Shown piece by piece: positions 1 through 12,700 of a stretch of 64,000 bases of DNA. Position 1 is the stretch's first letter, and each line of letters starts with the position of its first letter. The position numbers and the translations under genes are program-made. The stretch covers positions 21,304,501-21,368,500 of the forward strand of contig JAVHKY010000025.1 in assembly GCA_035079385.1 (NCBI GenBank), in the 5' to 3' direction. This stretch comes from Aspidiotus rigidus. Its lineage: Eukaryota > Arthropoda > Insecta > Hemiptera > Diaspididae. The notes beneath the pieces were generated by a model. The model was not told the origin of the DNA. It ran no database searches and was given only the letters and a program-made list of their open reading frames with translations.

Positions 1-2460
1 CGCGTTCATTTCTCGTTTTTACCGCGGTTATTTGAATTTTCATGTTTTCTATCTTCTGCAGCGTGAGTTAATTCTCATCGGATAGAGGATCCTTTTTTTT
101 TTCTCCCTTCTTCATCCTTTTCTTTGTGCATTTTTCTTCTTTTCTTTAATTTCGTTTATTACAGTCTACATTTTAATTAGACCCAGTCATTAGACGACGG
201 CGAGATTTAGATTGTACGTAGGACTTAAGATATCCTCTATAAAAAATATGTACTGCTCTTTAACTTCGTAAAGCTTTTCACGCTTCTCGAACTTCACTCG
301 TATTTGCTTATCTCGTTATAAGTTTTAATTTTGAAGTAAATTTTTCGCATATTCACCGAGGAGAACCGTTCTTCCTAATTTATTTTGAGGAGGTAAGGTG
401 TATTTTTTTCCTACTTCTCTTTCTCTCTCTCTCGAAGTGAGATGCAGTCGAGCTAATGAAACTTGTTGCTTTCATAGAAAAATTATAATGAAGTACCCAT
501 TCTTTTGTGAGAACTACGAGTATAGAATGATGCCGAGAAGAACCAATTGTTACATTTAATATCTGTACAACACCTTTTAAGTTGCTTCCTTCTCAACCCA
601 CTGTTCTCTCAAGAGTTTGTCAAGTACCTAGGTATCTCACCACTGTATACAAAACCTGGAATAATTTTTTTTTGATTCGAATCATTACAATTATATAATT
701 TCTATAAGTGTGAAAATGAAAATTTAAAGACGAAAAACGTTTTGCTAGTACCTACGTCTCGATGAATGATGTTTTTTTTTTTTTTTTATCTTACAAGCAT
801 TATAAACTGCACGAGGGTTATTTGCTCGGCGTTATAATCTTATTTTAGAGTTTAAATTAGGTTAGATTAGGTACGTGAAAAACAAAACTTTTTGTTAATC
901 GTGACATTCGAGACAAATTGTAACAGCGTCAAAAATAAGAATCACTCAGTAAGTTACGTCTCTGTAAAAAATTATCTTTCATCAAAATACTAATCATATT
1001 CTCATAAGTTCAGGCATTTACAGATACCTATTGTTCAACTATTCATTATTCTTATCAAGTGAGCCTATAATTCCAACGGTTTTTATAAGCGCTGTTACAA
1101 TAATAATACAAAACAGAAACTCGAAGATTTCCTATTGTCATCTTCAAATCAAATTTATTCAACAATTCTTTTTACAAAATATCTTGAACAAATCATTTCT
1201 GAGTAATTATTGAATATATATTATTCATAAGTAGGTCAAGTTAGATTGCAATTTCATTAAATATAAGTAGATTCGAATGTCTCTAGTTATCAATGAATAA
1301 CAATGAAAAAAAAAAAAAAAGGTGAAAAAAATTAAATTTTATTAGTCCGTGATACTTACATATCTGCGGATAGCAATATTATGTTCATTTTGAAAATATA
1401 ATATGTATTAATGATTTACTTACTTGTCTTTAACAGAAATTCAATTCAACTGCGACTAAAATATTTTTCTTTCAAACTAGAAACTTGAATACTAAGAAGT
1501 ATGGTACCTAACTGAATTGTCTTAAAAAATCATCTCTTAGTTAACGACTTACCTATTCACATCTGAATTAGCTGTAAAAGTTAACCTTATTCAAAGAGAA
1601 CATTAATACTGTAGCATTTTTTATTTTTTTTGATCGTTGATTCGCATAAAATAATTATGTCAATTTTATTAACTTTACAGCAGAATGTACACAATAAGCA
1701 CACGCAGGATATATGTTTGTCAATTTCTATTTTGACTGCGGTAATTTGAGAACAAGTACCTAATTTTATGAGAAAATTAGTATCACCATCATATTCTTTG
1801 TACTTTGTTGAAAGTTGATGCAACAGGGCGCTCCAGGCAATCAAATTAGGCCTAATATTTGTCACCCGTCAAATTGCTTTATTAGGTATCTTTTTTTTTC
1901 TCTCTTTTTTTTTTTCTCAAATCAAGTTTAGTCGAGTTTATGTTCAAAATTTTGATGTTTCATCAATATAAAATTCAAACCTAAAAATGCAAAACCATTT
2001 CAAAACTACTCCAATTTCACAACAATAATCGTTAAGAAATTTGTTTCCAAAACTAAACAGGAAAGGGTACTCAAAACAAGTAAACATATACTAAATTTAT
2101 TATAAGAACTACTAGGGTATGTCCGGCCATAATTTGAAAAATTGAGTCAATTCCTTAATTGTTTCACTACCACTCACTTGAAAGAATATTTTTTTGCCAA
2201 ATTGTGATTTGGCCTGTTTGCCAATCAATGACACTATTTTTGATTAAGGTGCTAGAGGTCCAATTGGTGACCATAACAATTACATCATATATACCTACCT
2301 GTAGAAAGTTAGAAACTACTCTGCCGCGCAAAATAATGTTTGATAAACGTGCAGAATATGGTTTTGGGGAAATAGTATTATTGTTTACGCACAAAGAAAA
2401 TCAATGTTACCTTTCCTCAAACTAAACCAGATTCTGCACTAAAGTCATACTCATACCTAC
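1..2460. other. AT-rich non-coding DNA, nothing recognised
   Basis: This stretch has many homopolymer T runs and a few short open frames without protein-like composition. No terminal inverted repeats, known domains or RNA genes were seen. It could be intron or intergenic, depending on whether the TIAR gene has exons to the left of the window. Confidence 0.4.
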
Positions 2461-2468
2461 AGAAATTC

Positions 2469-2564
2469 CAGGCGCGCATCCAGACCATCACTTTAGAGGG
2501 AGGGGAATAATCCAAAAACAGTCTGAAGGGCTTTTTTTTTACATTTTCTTTGAAATTATAGATT

Positions 2565-2600
<36 letters not shown>

Positions 2601-2682
2601 TTGTTTTTTTTTCTCTTTTTTTTTGGGGGGGGGGGTGGAATTTTTCCCATTTGCCACCCCCCCCGTGGATCCGCGCCCGCTG
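2469..2682. mobile_element. hAT-like MITE with microsatellite core
   Basis: The left end CAGGCGCGCATCCAG and the inverse of the right end (CAGCGGGCGCGGATCCAC) form an imperfect terminal inverted repeat starting with CAG, as in hAT elements. The flanking octamers AGAAATTC (2461-2468) and AGAAAGCG (2683-2690) share five leading bases, which would fit a decayed 8-bp target duplication. The interior holds (TTG)n, poly-T, a G run and a C run. There is no coding capacity, and the family assignment is tentative. Confidence 0.45.
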
Positions 2683-2869
2683 AGAAAGCGGAAGTCGTTT
2701 GATCGTTATGTATTTAAACAATATTATGTTAAAAGCTACTAGTGAGTACCTATCACAGAACTTAACTAGAGAGCATTTTTGTAGCGCTTCTTCCCAAAAT
2801 CAAAACCAACTGAGTGCATGTTTATCAAACATTATTTTCATTTGTACAGTCAGTATTCCAGCTCCATTT

Positions 2870-3450
2870 ACACAATCAGTTTGGCTTGTCAAATCGGCTT
2901 GTCCAATTTGGTATGACGAGCTTCCCACGCATCAGAAGTGCATCATGTCAGTCCAAGGCTGGTAAGCTGAAGTTTCATTCAAGTTTGAAGCCGTAAATAA
3001 GCTAAAGCGAAACGATCTTTCATTAATTGCTTAATTAAGCGACTTTATAAGCAAAATGATTTTCCATTTGCTTAATTAAGCGACTTAATAAGCAAAACAA
3101 AAGCTTAAAGCTTAAAAAAGGCAAAAACATATTTTTTCTGACAAAAACATGTTTTTTCCAACAAAAACATGTTTGTTTTCTGAAAAAACATGGGTGTTTT
3201 GTCCTTTCAACTTTAAGCTTTAAGCTCAAGTTTTAGGTTGAAACTTGTAAATCTTGAATAAGCTCTAAGTTTGAGCAAAACAAAATTTTATTTCAAGTTT
3301 AAGCATTAAGTTTAAGCAAAAAGGAATTCTTCAAGTTTAAGCCTTGAGCTTAAGCCCTAAAATCAAATCTTTGTGCCAGTCATACTATCAAACTAAATTT
3401 TGACGTCAAGGCATGATATGTTTGCACATGACAAGCCAAACTGATTGTGT
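2870..3450. repeat. Inverted repeat flanking a low-complexity core
   Basis: A perfect 22-nt arm (2870-2891, starting ACACAATCAGTTTGGC) is repeated in inverse orientation at 3429-3450. Weaker pairing continues inward (TTTGGTATGAC against GTCATACTATCAAA). The interior from about 3000 to 3370 is built of short degenerate repeats: two copies of a roughly 42-nt unit with GCTTAATTAAGCGACTT, then ACAAAAACATGTTTTT repeats, then AAGTTTAAGC-type words. It resembles a foldback transposon with a tandem core. No target duplication was found. Confidence 0.6.
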
Positions 3451-3728
3451 ATATTGGGGTTTAAACCTACTCTAGAGAGCGCTACTGAAAGGGTGAATTA
3501 GAGAATTTATGTACGTTCATACATTGGCTTTCAATCAAGTGTTACTTTTTCAATATATTATTTATTGCTGCAATTTTTTTGTATTTAATGTTGATGATAC
3601 AGACTACAAAATTTATGCTTATATTTGCTTTAAAAAACAATATCCTAATAATCGGTGCATGAAATTTCTTCATATAAAAAGCATTGAACAAAAGAAGAAT
3701 ATCGTCAGGGCTACCAACTCCCCAACTC

Positions 3729-3857
3729 TATACTCTGTTCATGTTGAGAAAGGATAGAAAGTAGTACCTTGAGAATGGAACAGTAGATTGAAATTACCTG
3801 GAGCGTTCCAGTCTCAAGGTACTACTTTCTATCCTTTCTTAATGTGAACGGAGTATA
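3729..3857. repeat. Foldback repeat 1 of a four-member cluster
   Basis: Arms of 53 nt (3729-3781 and 3805-3857) are inverted copies with few mismatches, separated by a 23-nt loop. The arms read TATACTCTGTTCATG at the outer end. The transcript would fold into a long hairpin. It has no coding potential. Confidence 0.8.
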
Positions 3858-3873
3858 AGTTTAAATCCCAATA

Positions 3874-4017
3874 ATATGTGACCTGCGATGAGAAAAGGAT
3901 GCTCGTTGCCCATTGGCGCAAGAGCACCATTTCTCTCTGATTGGACATCTAATCAGAGAGAAATGGTGTTCCTGTCAGTGGGCAATGAGCATCCTTTTCT
4001 CATCGCAGGTCACATAT
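3874..4017. repeat. Foldback repeat 2 of a four-member cluster
   Basis: Arms 3874-3942 and 3951-4017 are inverted copies, about 68 nt each, with a loop of only 8 nt (GGACATCT). Outer ends read ATATGTGACCTGCGATG. The short loop and long near-perfect stem make it the strongest hairpin noticed in the window. It could be a MITE or the source of a double-stranded small-RNA precursor; there is no evidence for either beyond shape. Confidence 0.85.
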
Positions 4018-4121
4018 GGGGCTTTATTTACACAACAGAAACAGAGTCCTTTCTCCTTAATGATACTAATAATAACTGTCACGCATGATTGTGTACCTAC
4101 TGCGGTACAAACTACAATGAA

Positions 4122-4253
4122 TTACAAAGTTGACTTGTCATATCTGCAAAATAACAATCAAGGAAATTGGATTACTTCTAGCCTGTAACACACAGTGTCA
4201 TGAGGCTTATTATCCTAGTTGTTATTTTGCAAATACGTCAATTCAACTTTGTA
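4122..4253. repeat. Foldback repeat 3 of a four-member cluster
   Basis: Arms 4122-4162 and 4213-4253 pair imperfectly around CTGCAAAATAACAA and its inverse TTGTTATTTTGCAAA, with a spacer of about 50 nt. Weaker similarity continues outward through GTACCT/AGGTAC words. Confidence 0.65.
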
Positions 4254-4388
4254 CTGCAGAGTGCGTGTAGTGGCAGGTACAGTCCAAATTCTAAGATCAA
4301 ATTTCAAATACCTATGTCAACAACAGCGAGTGAGCGACGGCGACAGCGACAGCGACATTCTTATAGTAGATTTCAGTCAAAATTTTCA

Positions 4389-4679
4389 GCAGGACCAGAG
4401 AAGAGATATTTAACTCTTGGTTAATTTTTAAGACAAAAAACGCATATATTTGCCACGTTAGCGCTGCAATCGCCGTTGTATATCACCACCACTAGTACAC
4501 ATGAACGGATATTATTTACTACTACACTAAAATATATTTGGAATGCTGCAAACACTGCCGCTGCAGCACACTTTTTAACCAATAATAACAAAGCGATCAC
4601 AACGCTCACGTGGCAAATATATGCGTTTTTTGTCCTTAATTTTTGCATTGAAGTTAGCCATCTCTTCTCTGAGCAGGAC
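4389..4679. repeat. Foldback repeat 4 of a four-member cluster
   Basis: Outer arms GCAGGACCAGAGAAGAGAT (from 4389) and its inverse ending at 4679, plus a near-perfect inner block centred on ACGCATATATTTGCCACGT (about 4439-4460 against about 4608-4625), give arms of roughly 90 nt. Just upstream, 4335-4360 is a short GACGGC/GACAGC repeat. Confidence 0.75.
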
Positions 4680-4699
4680 TTAGGACTTCTAATTCGCAG

Positions 4700-6715
4700 T
4701 CATCAGTGTTGTTAGTGTTATTCAAGAGTGATGAATTGTGTGTAATTCTGTCGTTGAAATTAGCTGCTCTACTTTTGTGTATTCTCATTGAAGTAAGTTG
4801 TGGAACTTGAAGTGAGCTCATTGAGTATTTACAAACTAAATTACGAGTACTATTGTATATTCGTTGCTATAATTTTGAAACGGACGGTGATGTGGCGACA
4901 CGCTTACAGAAGAATTGAAGACATAAACGGAGTTCATGAATACCAAAGTAATTCAGGAGTCCGATAACCGAGCAGATGATCAACATACATCAACTAATTT
5001 CAATATTATGTTCATCTATAGGTGGGTCTTCATTGTACTCGAAGATTCGTTCCTCAGAACTTTGCCAGCCGATGCGAGCAGGAGTCATCAACTGCGATTC
5101 CTGTAAGAATAAAATATTAGTACCAAAATTCGGCAGGAGACATTTCACCTTTATGGATACCTTGAAGCGAACAAAAATTTTTCATTGCCAGGGTAAGAAA
5201 GTAATTATTTACCGTATTTCTCAAGCAATATATTATTGATTCTTAGGTAGGTGAATTAGTAATGTTTCCTCATCAGATCGTGATGCTTACTTTCGAAAAC
5301 GATCATGAGTTTTGTATAGGTATGCTTCGTTTGGAGTTGAGTAGTAGGAACTTCAAGGATTTATCCAACGTATAGTTATAGTGTGCATGATCATGAAACT
5401 GTGATTTTGTCGATTGAGAATTTATTGGGTGTTATTGAACCTTGTCTTCTAATTAAGACAAAGCAGTAGTTCCTAGCCAACTTGACTCAAAAAGATTTAG
5501 ATATCATCCTTGATAAGATTTAAATACGTAAAGGTATTTAGATTGTATTTGTATCAGTGCTGAGATTCAGTATTCAGCTTATAGTTTTTGGCAATAATCC
5601 ATTTTATTATCATGTTGATGATAGGAAAGTGGAAGATGATAGTTAACGTGGAAAACTGGTTCGTAGCAAAGTGGAATGCTTAAATAGGTACTTTGATAAT
5701 ATTATGGTCTTTTACGTTATGCGCTACAAAATTGATAAGGTCTCGATTTTACTGTTATAATTCTTCTGATCTCAATATCAAGTGAATCGTTTTGTATCTA
5801 CCGTAATGATGCAACTGGTATTTGTGGCTCCTTGTAGCAACGTGCGAAACGGAAATTTTTACCTTTCCAGCTATGCTAATAAATATGTTAGTGTCCTTAT
5901 TTTTGTGTTCATCGAGTTGTTTTCCCTTACCTGGATACCGGCAGCTTCATTCTCAAACTAAAGTACATGGTTGTATTATAGTTCCTGAAATTTGAATCTA
6001 TACGCATATTTCGTTCCTATGATTGGTACAAGTTACTTATTTATTTGTACCCGTCTGTACCTATAGGTACTTATTGTTGAACAATTCTTCGTGTATAAAA
6101 AAATATTGACGTGACGCAGGTTAGGTACTTATGTACTCTGGGTAAATTTGTACTTTAATCGAAGCCACTGAGATAGTGTTGTTTCTACTTTATCCTGCTG
6201 ATGGATGCTGCGACTGCGTAATGGAAAATATGGCCTAGAATGGAACATTCATCGCCTTAGTTCTTATCAACAACTGCGAATATTGATCTCGTGAGTAGGT
6301 ACCTGAAATCGATTACGCGAGAGTCTTCTCAATGAAAATGACTTCTCACGCAAAATTATTCCATGTATGATCGCCTATTCGATGAACGGCAATCTCAGTA
6401 ATTATGAATATGGTAAGATTCCTGATGAAGGAAGCTGTTCACTCTTAATTTCAATTTCAAAATCTTTTTCTTTCCATATAAATTCTGTTAATTTTGTTGG
6501 GTCGTGTTTTAAGTGATTTTGACTTCTACTCTCTGCAGCATTTATCCTAAAAAAATGGGATCTTCAGAGTTGAGATTTTTCGGAATTCTCATAGAGACTG
6601 ATGTAAAGTCAAGATTTTGGTGACAAATGTGAAATTTACGGAATACATCAAAGATGAATGGTATTTTCAATGAAAATACATCCAGCGGAAGAACAATTAT
6701 CAAGTTTTGGAAGTA
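4700..6715. other. Non-coding DNA, nothing firmly recognised
   Basis: Repeats are not evident here. An 87-codon open frame at 4976-5239 contains a GGTAAG donor-like word, but its peptide matches no family that I recognise. I see no other feature. Confidence 0.35.
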
Positions 6716-6718
6716 TTA

Positions 6719-7089
6719 CTCTACTGAACAAATGGTTTGTTCCATACGTTTCATTATATACATCTGTAGTACTTTTCAACGCTGAACACGATGCCGTTTA
6801 CCGTTTTTCTCTACGAGCTCTCTATCTTTATAGTAATTGTTCACGTTTACTTGCATATTTACTCGCTGCGGATCATCGCGGAACGTATCAAACTTTATCG
6901 AAGGTAGTTGAGTCGATCTCGGTAAGACGCGCAGCGTTTCGAACTGATCCGCAGTGATGAATAAACACAAGTGATGGAGAGCTCAGAAAGAAAAGCGGTG
7001 AACGGTATCGTGTTCAGCGTTGAAAAGTACTACAGATGTATATAATGAAACGCAGGGAACAAACAATTTTTAAAATTTGGTTCAGTATG
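6719..7089. mobile_element. Foldback MITE, family M1 copy 1 (TTA target duplication)
   Basis: The element starts CTCTACTGAAC and ends GTTCAGTATG, with TTA immediately outside both ends (6716-6718 and 7090-7092). The arms are long inverted repeats containing TTTCAACGCTGAACACGATG and its inverse. The same internal motif occurs in the element at 29883-30846, whose length without its insertion (about 354 bp) matches this copy (371 bp). A 3-bp TTA duplication is usual for PIF/Harbinger-type elements, although the CWCTAC start recalls CACTA elements, which also make 3-bp duplications. No transposase is encoded. Confidence 0.8.
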
Positions 7090-7092
7090 TTA

Positions 7093-7989
7093 TTCTTTTT
7101 TACTTAATTATTTCCTATTGAATGAGCTCATTTTAAAGTTACTCAATAAGGTGTTCTACTCTATTATTTAGTGGTTACTACGCGTAGATTCTGTTTTCGT
7201 TGAGATGTTACAGAAGTTTATGACGAATGGGTGGCCTGGATAGAGTGACAATCACGTCCTAAGGGTCGACCCATTACACCAGCTCATGATATCAAGATAT
7301 TAAGACAAAGAATGAGCCAACCAGTCTAATCGATTAAAGAACGAAAAGAAAAATATTGCGGAGATTACTCGTATAGATCCTTTTTAACAGGCTGATCAGT
7401 TCGACATCTTGACGAAGTATATTAAAAAGGAAGTACAATGTAAACTGAATTTCTCCTACGGTGTTCACAGACGAGATCCGACGAAGTCGAATAGCAGGTG
7501 TTAAACGAGCTAAACGATGACCGCACGCTGTTGAACTCAGAAAAAAATCAAAAAATGAAGAAAGTAGACAAACAAAGAAAGAGAAGTGTGGACGAAGAAA
7601 CAGAGAAGGCAGCCATACGGTGCAGAATATCGATGTACTCGTAAAAAGTTGGAAAAAACAGATGAAAAGGAAAGAAGATATGAACGTAATTGCTGTATTA
7701 TTTATGGAGTACATTACTGGGTGACATTTTTCGAATTCGCGGCTTTTAAAAGCACCCTGCGGGTGAAGTGTACAGCCGGAGCACCAGTCTTTCATCCGGT
7801 ACGGCGTTTACACGGAAAGCAAGGTTGCCGTTCGTGTTCCCAAAACAGCTTTTTTATTTACGACTTTTCTCTCCTCAATTTTTACCCCATTCGCTGATGT
7901 CTCTCGTTCGTTCTCATTTTTTTCCTCGTCCACCGCCAACATTTTTTTCTTTTTCTTCCGTCGTTTCTTTTTTTTTTTCTCTCTCTCTT
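7093..7989. other. Non-repetitive DNA upstream of the CpG-rich leader
   Basis: No gene, repeat end or RNA was recognised. Short open frames here overlap on both strands and look random. From about 7.3 kb the base composition shifts toward more CG words. Confidence 0.35.
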
Positions 7990-9516
7990 TCTTCACTCGT
8001 CAATTTAGCATGGCGCGCCGCGCAACACGACGCGACGCGTCGCGACCCGCTTTCCGTACTCGCGCGCGTAGACCTATGGTATGTATCACGTACACCCAAC
8101 AGTAGTAGATAGTTGAAAGAATTCCAACTAACGATATGCATGCACACAATCGTTTCGCCCGTTAGCTGCGATGGTGGCTGTTATCTTACTCGCGATACGA
8201 GTGAATAAAACATGAATCTCAGTTTGGCTCATATCCATACCAGCCGACATTTGCTCGAAAATTAATCGAACTTTTCTCATACATAATGATACCTGATACT
8301 TATTTGAAGCGCAGCGTAGGAAAGAAGAGAATAAGGAAATTGTTTACTAAATTTTTAAACGACGAGCGTATTCTCACCTTTTTTTTACACTTCCACCCTC
8401 CTAAGAAAAGCTCGCGGAGAACATCTTCGATCAGATATGCATCGATCTACGTGCAATGGTAATTTTGGCTGTTTTTTCTTCGAGGGAAAATAATGTTACT
8501 TCTTTTCGATAATTCGCGTGTGAAAAAATGTAACGCCGCACTAACTAATGCGGAATTCCAGGTTAGTTATTTCTGGTTCCTGCTGGAATAAACAAATATA
8601 TATTTTTTTTTGGCTTTTTCTAACCGAGAGGATAACGAGTTTTATTCGTCGTGGAAAATACAAACACACTTTCCTCGACGTTGCTCACTAATGCCACGAT
8701 CAAAAGGGGTTAAAATGTTAAATACATAAAACCCTTGAAAAGTAGTCTATAATAATATCTAACGCAAGTAAGCTCAGTATCAAAAACGATGCAGACGCGT
8801 TGGAGGCGAGCGGGAGGTAAACAAATTCCGGAAAAACTGTTCGGATGCATTCGAGGTCGATCGGACGCTCTCGGCTGCATTCGCCGAGACGACGTAAATG
8901 GCGAGCGGTTTTTGGTACGAGTACGAACCTTTAGCCTTATACGCTTTTGCCTCGCTCTCCTTTTAACCAGTGAGTTCTTTAAACTTTCGCAAGCCGTACA
9001 CTACCGTACTCGGTTAAACTTGCCCTTGTAAACAGTCATCGGTCAGCCGTCTCGTGCTTCAGCCTGTCAAACAAAAGAATTTTTCGCTTCGTGTTTGCAC
9101 AATATCATACGTCGTCGATTCTTTTTTTTTTTCTCTCGTATCGTCGTAGTAAACGCCATTTACATGGAAATATTCGTCTAATAAGGACTCGATAAATTTT
9201 TACCCTCTTTTTTTTTGACTCATTTTTTAACGTATACGTACCGAAAATGCTCGCATATTCGTAATTTTTTCGCGAAATTTTTTTTCTACCGTCAATCGTT
9301 CGTTTTTGTATTTACTAAGCGGGCCTTGTTTCTTTTTTTTTGCAAATCGCGAACGAGGTGTTTTTCGGTAGTTTGTTATGTGAGTGTATACATGCTCGTG
9401 AACGGTAACGCTCGTGTGAATGCGACGATAGACAATAATAAGCTCGGATACTCGATTATCGTTTTACGCGTATCCTTTGTTTGCGTGGACGAAAAAATTT
9501 TTCATTCGCTGTGATT
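7990..9516 (+). promoter_or_regulatory. CpG-rich leader and possible promoter region of exon 9517
   Basis: The sequence upstream of the candidate first exon is visibly rich in CpG, with a dense patch at about 8009-8075 (GCGCGCCGCGCAACACG and similar) and many CG words up to 9500. A similar dense patch lies downstream at about 11070-11110. Such flanks are common at arthropod housekeeping promoters. No convincing TATA box was found. The word GGTCAGCC at 9041-9048 resembles an insect initiator, but without a clear downstream promoter element. The transcription start is not located; this is inference from composition and position. Confidence 0.3.
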
Positions 9517-9664
9517 ATGTTGACCATGTCCGCCGTCATGATGCCTACCGCACAGTTGACTGCCATTCCTTCGACCGCACAGTTACCTGTGATCCAGACT
9601 GCTAAATTCGATCCTAAATATGTACTCAATCATAGTCCTCAGGTTTCGATTTCCAGTAAATCAG
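9517..9664 (+). CDS. Rox8: Candidate alternative first coding exon of the TIAR/Rox8 gene
   Basis: The open frame starts at ATG 9517 (a second ATG is at 9526) and runs 49 codons plus one base to a CAG|GTAATT donor. The peptide is rich in Ala, Thr, Pro, Gln and Ser, including MSAVMMPTAQLTAIP and KFDPKYVLNHSPQ, and carries no RRM. The exon leaves one base (G), and the RRM2 exon at 56526 begins with the last two bases of a codon (AA). The splice would therefore create a Glu codon and continue directly into RRM2 in frame. No RRM1-coding exon was seen between the two, so this would be a short isoform with a different N-terminus. The ATG choice rests on the first in-frame ATG after a CpG-rich leader. 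The protein-like composition, donor and phase are seen; the link to the RRM exon is inference. It could instead belong to a different gene. Confidence 0.55.
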
Positions 9665-9739
9665 GTAATTGTTCTTGGAACTTTTCATCACATTTTAGGT
9701 ATTTAAATGCTACGCGTGGAAGGTTGCGAGGGTATTGAA

Positions 9740-12700
9740 AATACGGCGAACTATCTATACTACTCCCGGTACACACGTGTGTGCCCTGAAACAGCTTATG
9801 CAGATTATTGTACGTTCGGGTATCACGCACACGTGACAAGAAACAGCACTACGTTACGGTTATTTTATGCTGAAATCGAATGATCTCGTTCGTCCTCTGC
9901 GTGACTGTGCGAACAAAAAGATATCAGATTCTACAACACCAAATAATGCTGTCCGGATCAATCGATAAAGTCGTACAAATTAATGTGCATCACTGTTACG
10001 CTTCCGATTTTGAAGTGCTATCCTAAGATTTCTTAATGATCGCACGGAGAGAGAGAGGCCATAAACCTACTCCATTTCTGTATCTCGTTTCGCGTTCGAC
10101 AGACGCGAATATAATATCGTATACGCGTCTTGTAATGATATGAAGCCAATTTCCCGACGACAAGTCTCTGCCAATCCGCTCTCGCCGGTGAAATCCCGTA
10201 AGACCCTTGCTGTGTAAAAATACTACGCTCTATCTAGCATGTAATACAGTACGATATGTCACCCGGGTATCCTTATCGTACGCACGCATACAATTTGCGC
10301 CATTTTCCGAGATAATGATGTACCGGTAATATTACACTGTGCCTAGAACTTGCTGCTTATTATCTATAGTCGAGTAAATCCAGGCAAGAGAGAGCTTAGC
10401 CCCGAGAAATAGAAAGAGAGCTTTCATGGACGGAAGTGCGGACAACGAAGAGGTACGCCTATGCGCCGCCGCTTATCTCGCAACTGTATTATATTCGAAC
10501 TCGACCCAAACTGATCGTCTCGTCTCGCTCGATTTCCGAATTAAAAGAACAAATTGGAAGGATTTGGCTGGGCAATTTTTTCTCCTTGTTGTCGTCGTCC
10601 TGTACGCATCTCGTTGCAGAAAACGATGGGTTTAATTAAATTAGGCGGAGGAGGTTGAGATACAAAGATCAGCAGCGTCGCGAAGAAGAGAATTCAATTT
10701 TTCTTCTTGTTTTTTTTTTTTTATACTCTTCCGCGTATACACTCTCGAACCGTACTGTTGTTGTACGTATTTTGTTTATCTTTTAAAGCGACGAATTTTT
10801 TGAAAGATAAGTTATACAGCATAGACCGATGCGACGTGATAAATAACGTTGTAAGGGTTTTTTGCGCGTGATTTATTGTATACGATTTGATAAAATGAAA
10901 ATTTTTTGCGCTTCACGTCATGCTGTACAACAGAGAAACACTCTGAGTCTTCTCGAGAAGAAAATATTTCGCCAGAAGTAAACGAGACAACTAAAACGGT
11001 CAGTCGCGATAAGCGAAGTAAAAATATACGTAAATAAATATGTATAAGACGAAGGCGAAGAAGACGCACTGAAACGGTGCGGCGCGGCGGCGGGCGCGCG
11101 ACGCGACGTTGAAGAGAGTCGAAAAAATTATGTGAAAAAAAGAAAAGTTGAAGCGGAGAGACGATGTGCCTGCCTTTTTCTCGCGTTCGCTAGTCATACA
11201 TTATGGGGTTCGCGAAGATTTGTAACAATGGTTTGGACTATATGGGAGGATGAGAATGAGCGCATAATTATACATACTTCTGTTGATGACGACACTTTAT
11301 GACTCACGCGAATGTGTCTTCAACAGGCAATTAGAAAGAACGTTAACGATGATATAATAACGTAACCATTTCTCGAGTATATTTTGTCGAGTTGACTGAC
11401 TGCACTTATCTTTGCCGTATCTCATGTGAATAATCTTCTTGGTGAAAATTTTGTGATGATTGAGCGTGTGGGTAGGATTGATTGCTAAATTCATTCAAAC
11501 GTCTTCAAATTTAATGTAGTCTACTGAAATGAGCTATAACTTTTTTCTGTGAGACTTCTTATCAAAGTTTTTGTCTCTATAAAATTATGATGATGACGTA
11601 TAAAATCCATTATTTTAATCCGACATATTACTTGCATACGTTTTTGCAGGACTGCCTCTGTCAATGATTGTTATTTTCCTACGGAAATAATGTTAATTTT
11701 CCTAGACTATTTCGTATTGAATTTGCTTTTAATTCACTATAGATTATGTTGAAATTGTTCAAATTTGGTATAAAAATATTTTGAACTTCAAACACATTTT
11801 TCTTGTATTCAAATCAGAACAATTCGCCTGGGTAATGGAAGGATGGTGGTAGCTACTCTTCCCCTTGGTGAGACGGTAACTTAGGTGACAAATTCTGCAA
11901 AATTTCACTCCCTGAAAAATTTGATGTAAAAGCTTTTGTTGAGTAGCGACGGGTTTCCAAATTTTTTACGTTTTTAAAAAAAGAGACAAGAAAAGAGCTT
12001 GATGGGTATTGACTAAGGAAGAGTGAGAGAATTTAAATTTGCGACCAAGGATGAGAAAAGGGACTTTAGTGAGCAAAATAATTTTATTGTTTTCCCGATA
12101 GCACCGCGTGAAAGAGTGAAAAAATTATGTAAGGAACGATAAATAGGAAAATCTATTTGTTGTCTGCCAAGGTCCCTTTTCACATCCTCAGTCTTATTTT
12201 TTATGCAAGGTTGACAAATCCTCCTCCAATTGTATTTAAAGATTTGCTACTCTCCTACATTCTGTTTTTCGTTAAAAACTCCATTTAAATTTTCTATAGA
12301 ATGAATATTTTTGGGTATCTTTTCCCTGTGCATCCGCAAAAAAAGAGAAGTTTTCTATCAAAAAGTACGTTGTGACGTCACGACTCGAGATACATAATTC
12401 CGTGTCACCTATGATTTTATTTTTACATAGCATTTTTTGAATTTCTCTTCTTTATTCTTGCGCGTCAGTCTTCAAATTTTCGTTTTGGGGGTACTGCTCT
12501 CAATAAAGATTTGTTCTTTGAAGCCATCTCCCATTGCATATATAATAGTTACTCAAGTTTTAATAGTATTTTCTACTCACAAATTTCTGGCTTAGCTATG
12601 AGTTGCCCACTTTCTGCCATTATCTCTGAAATCGTCTTGAGACAAACTTCTCATCAATAGGTACAATAATTTTAAAAATGACATTAAATTTATGACTAAA

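Noticed and set aside
3000..3370. CRISPR-like array of short repeats
   Set aside because: The repeats are degenerate, unevenly spaced and without unique spacers, in a clearly eukaryotic sequence. It is low-complexity tandem DNA.
9041..9048. Insect initiator GGTCAGCC as transcription start
   Set aside because: A single short match without a TATA box or downstream element is expected by chance in 1.5 kb.
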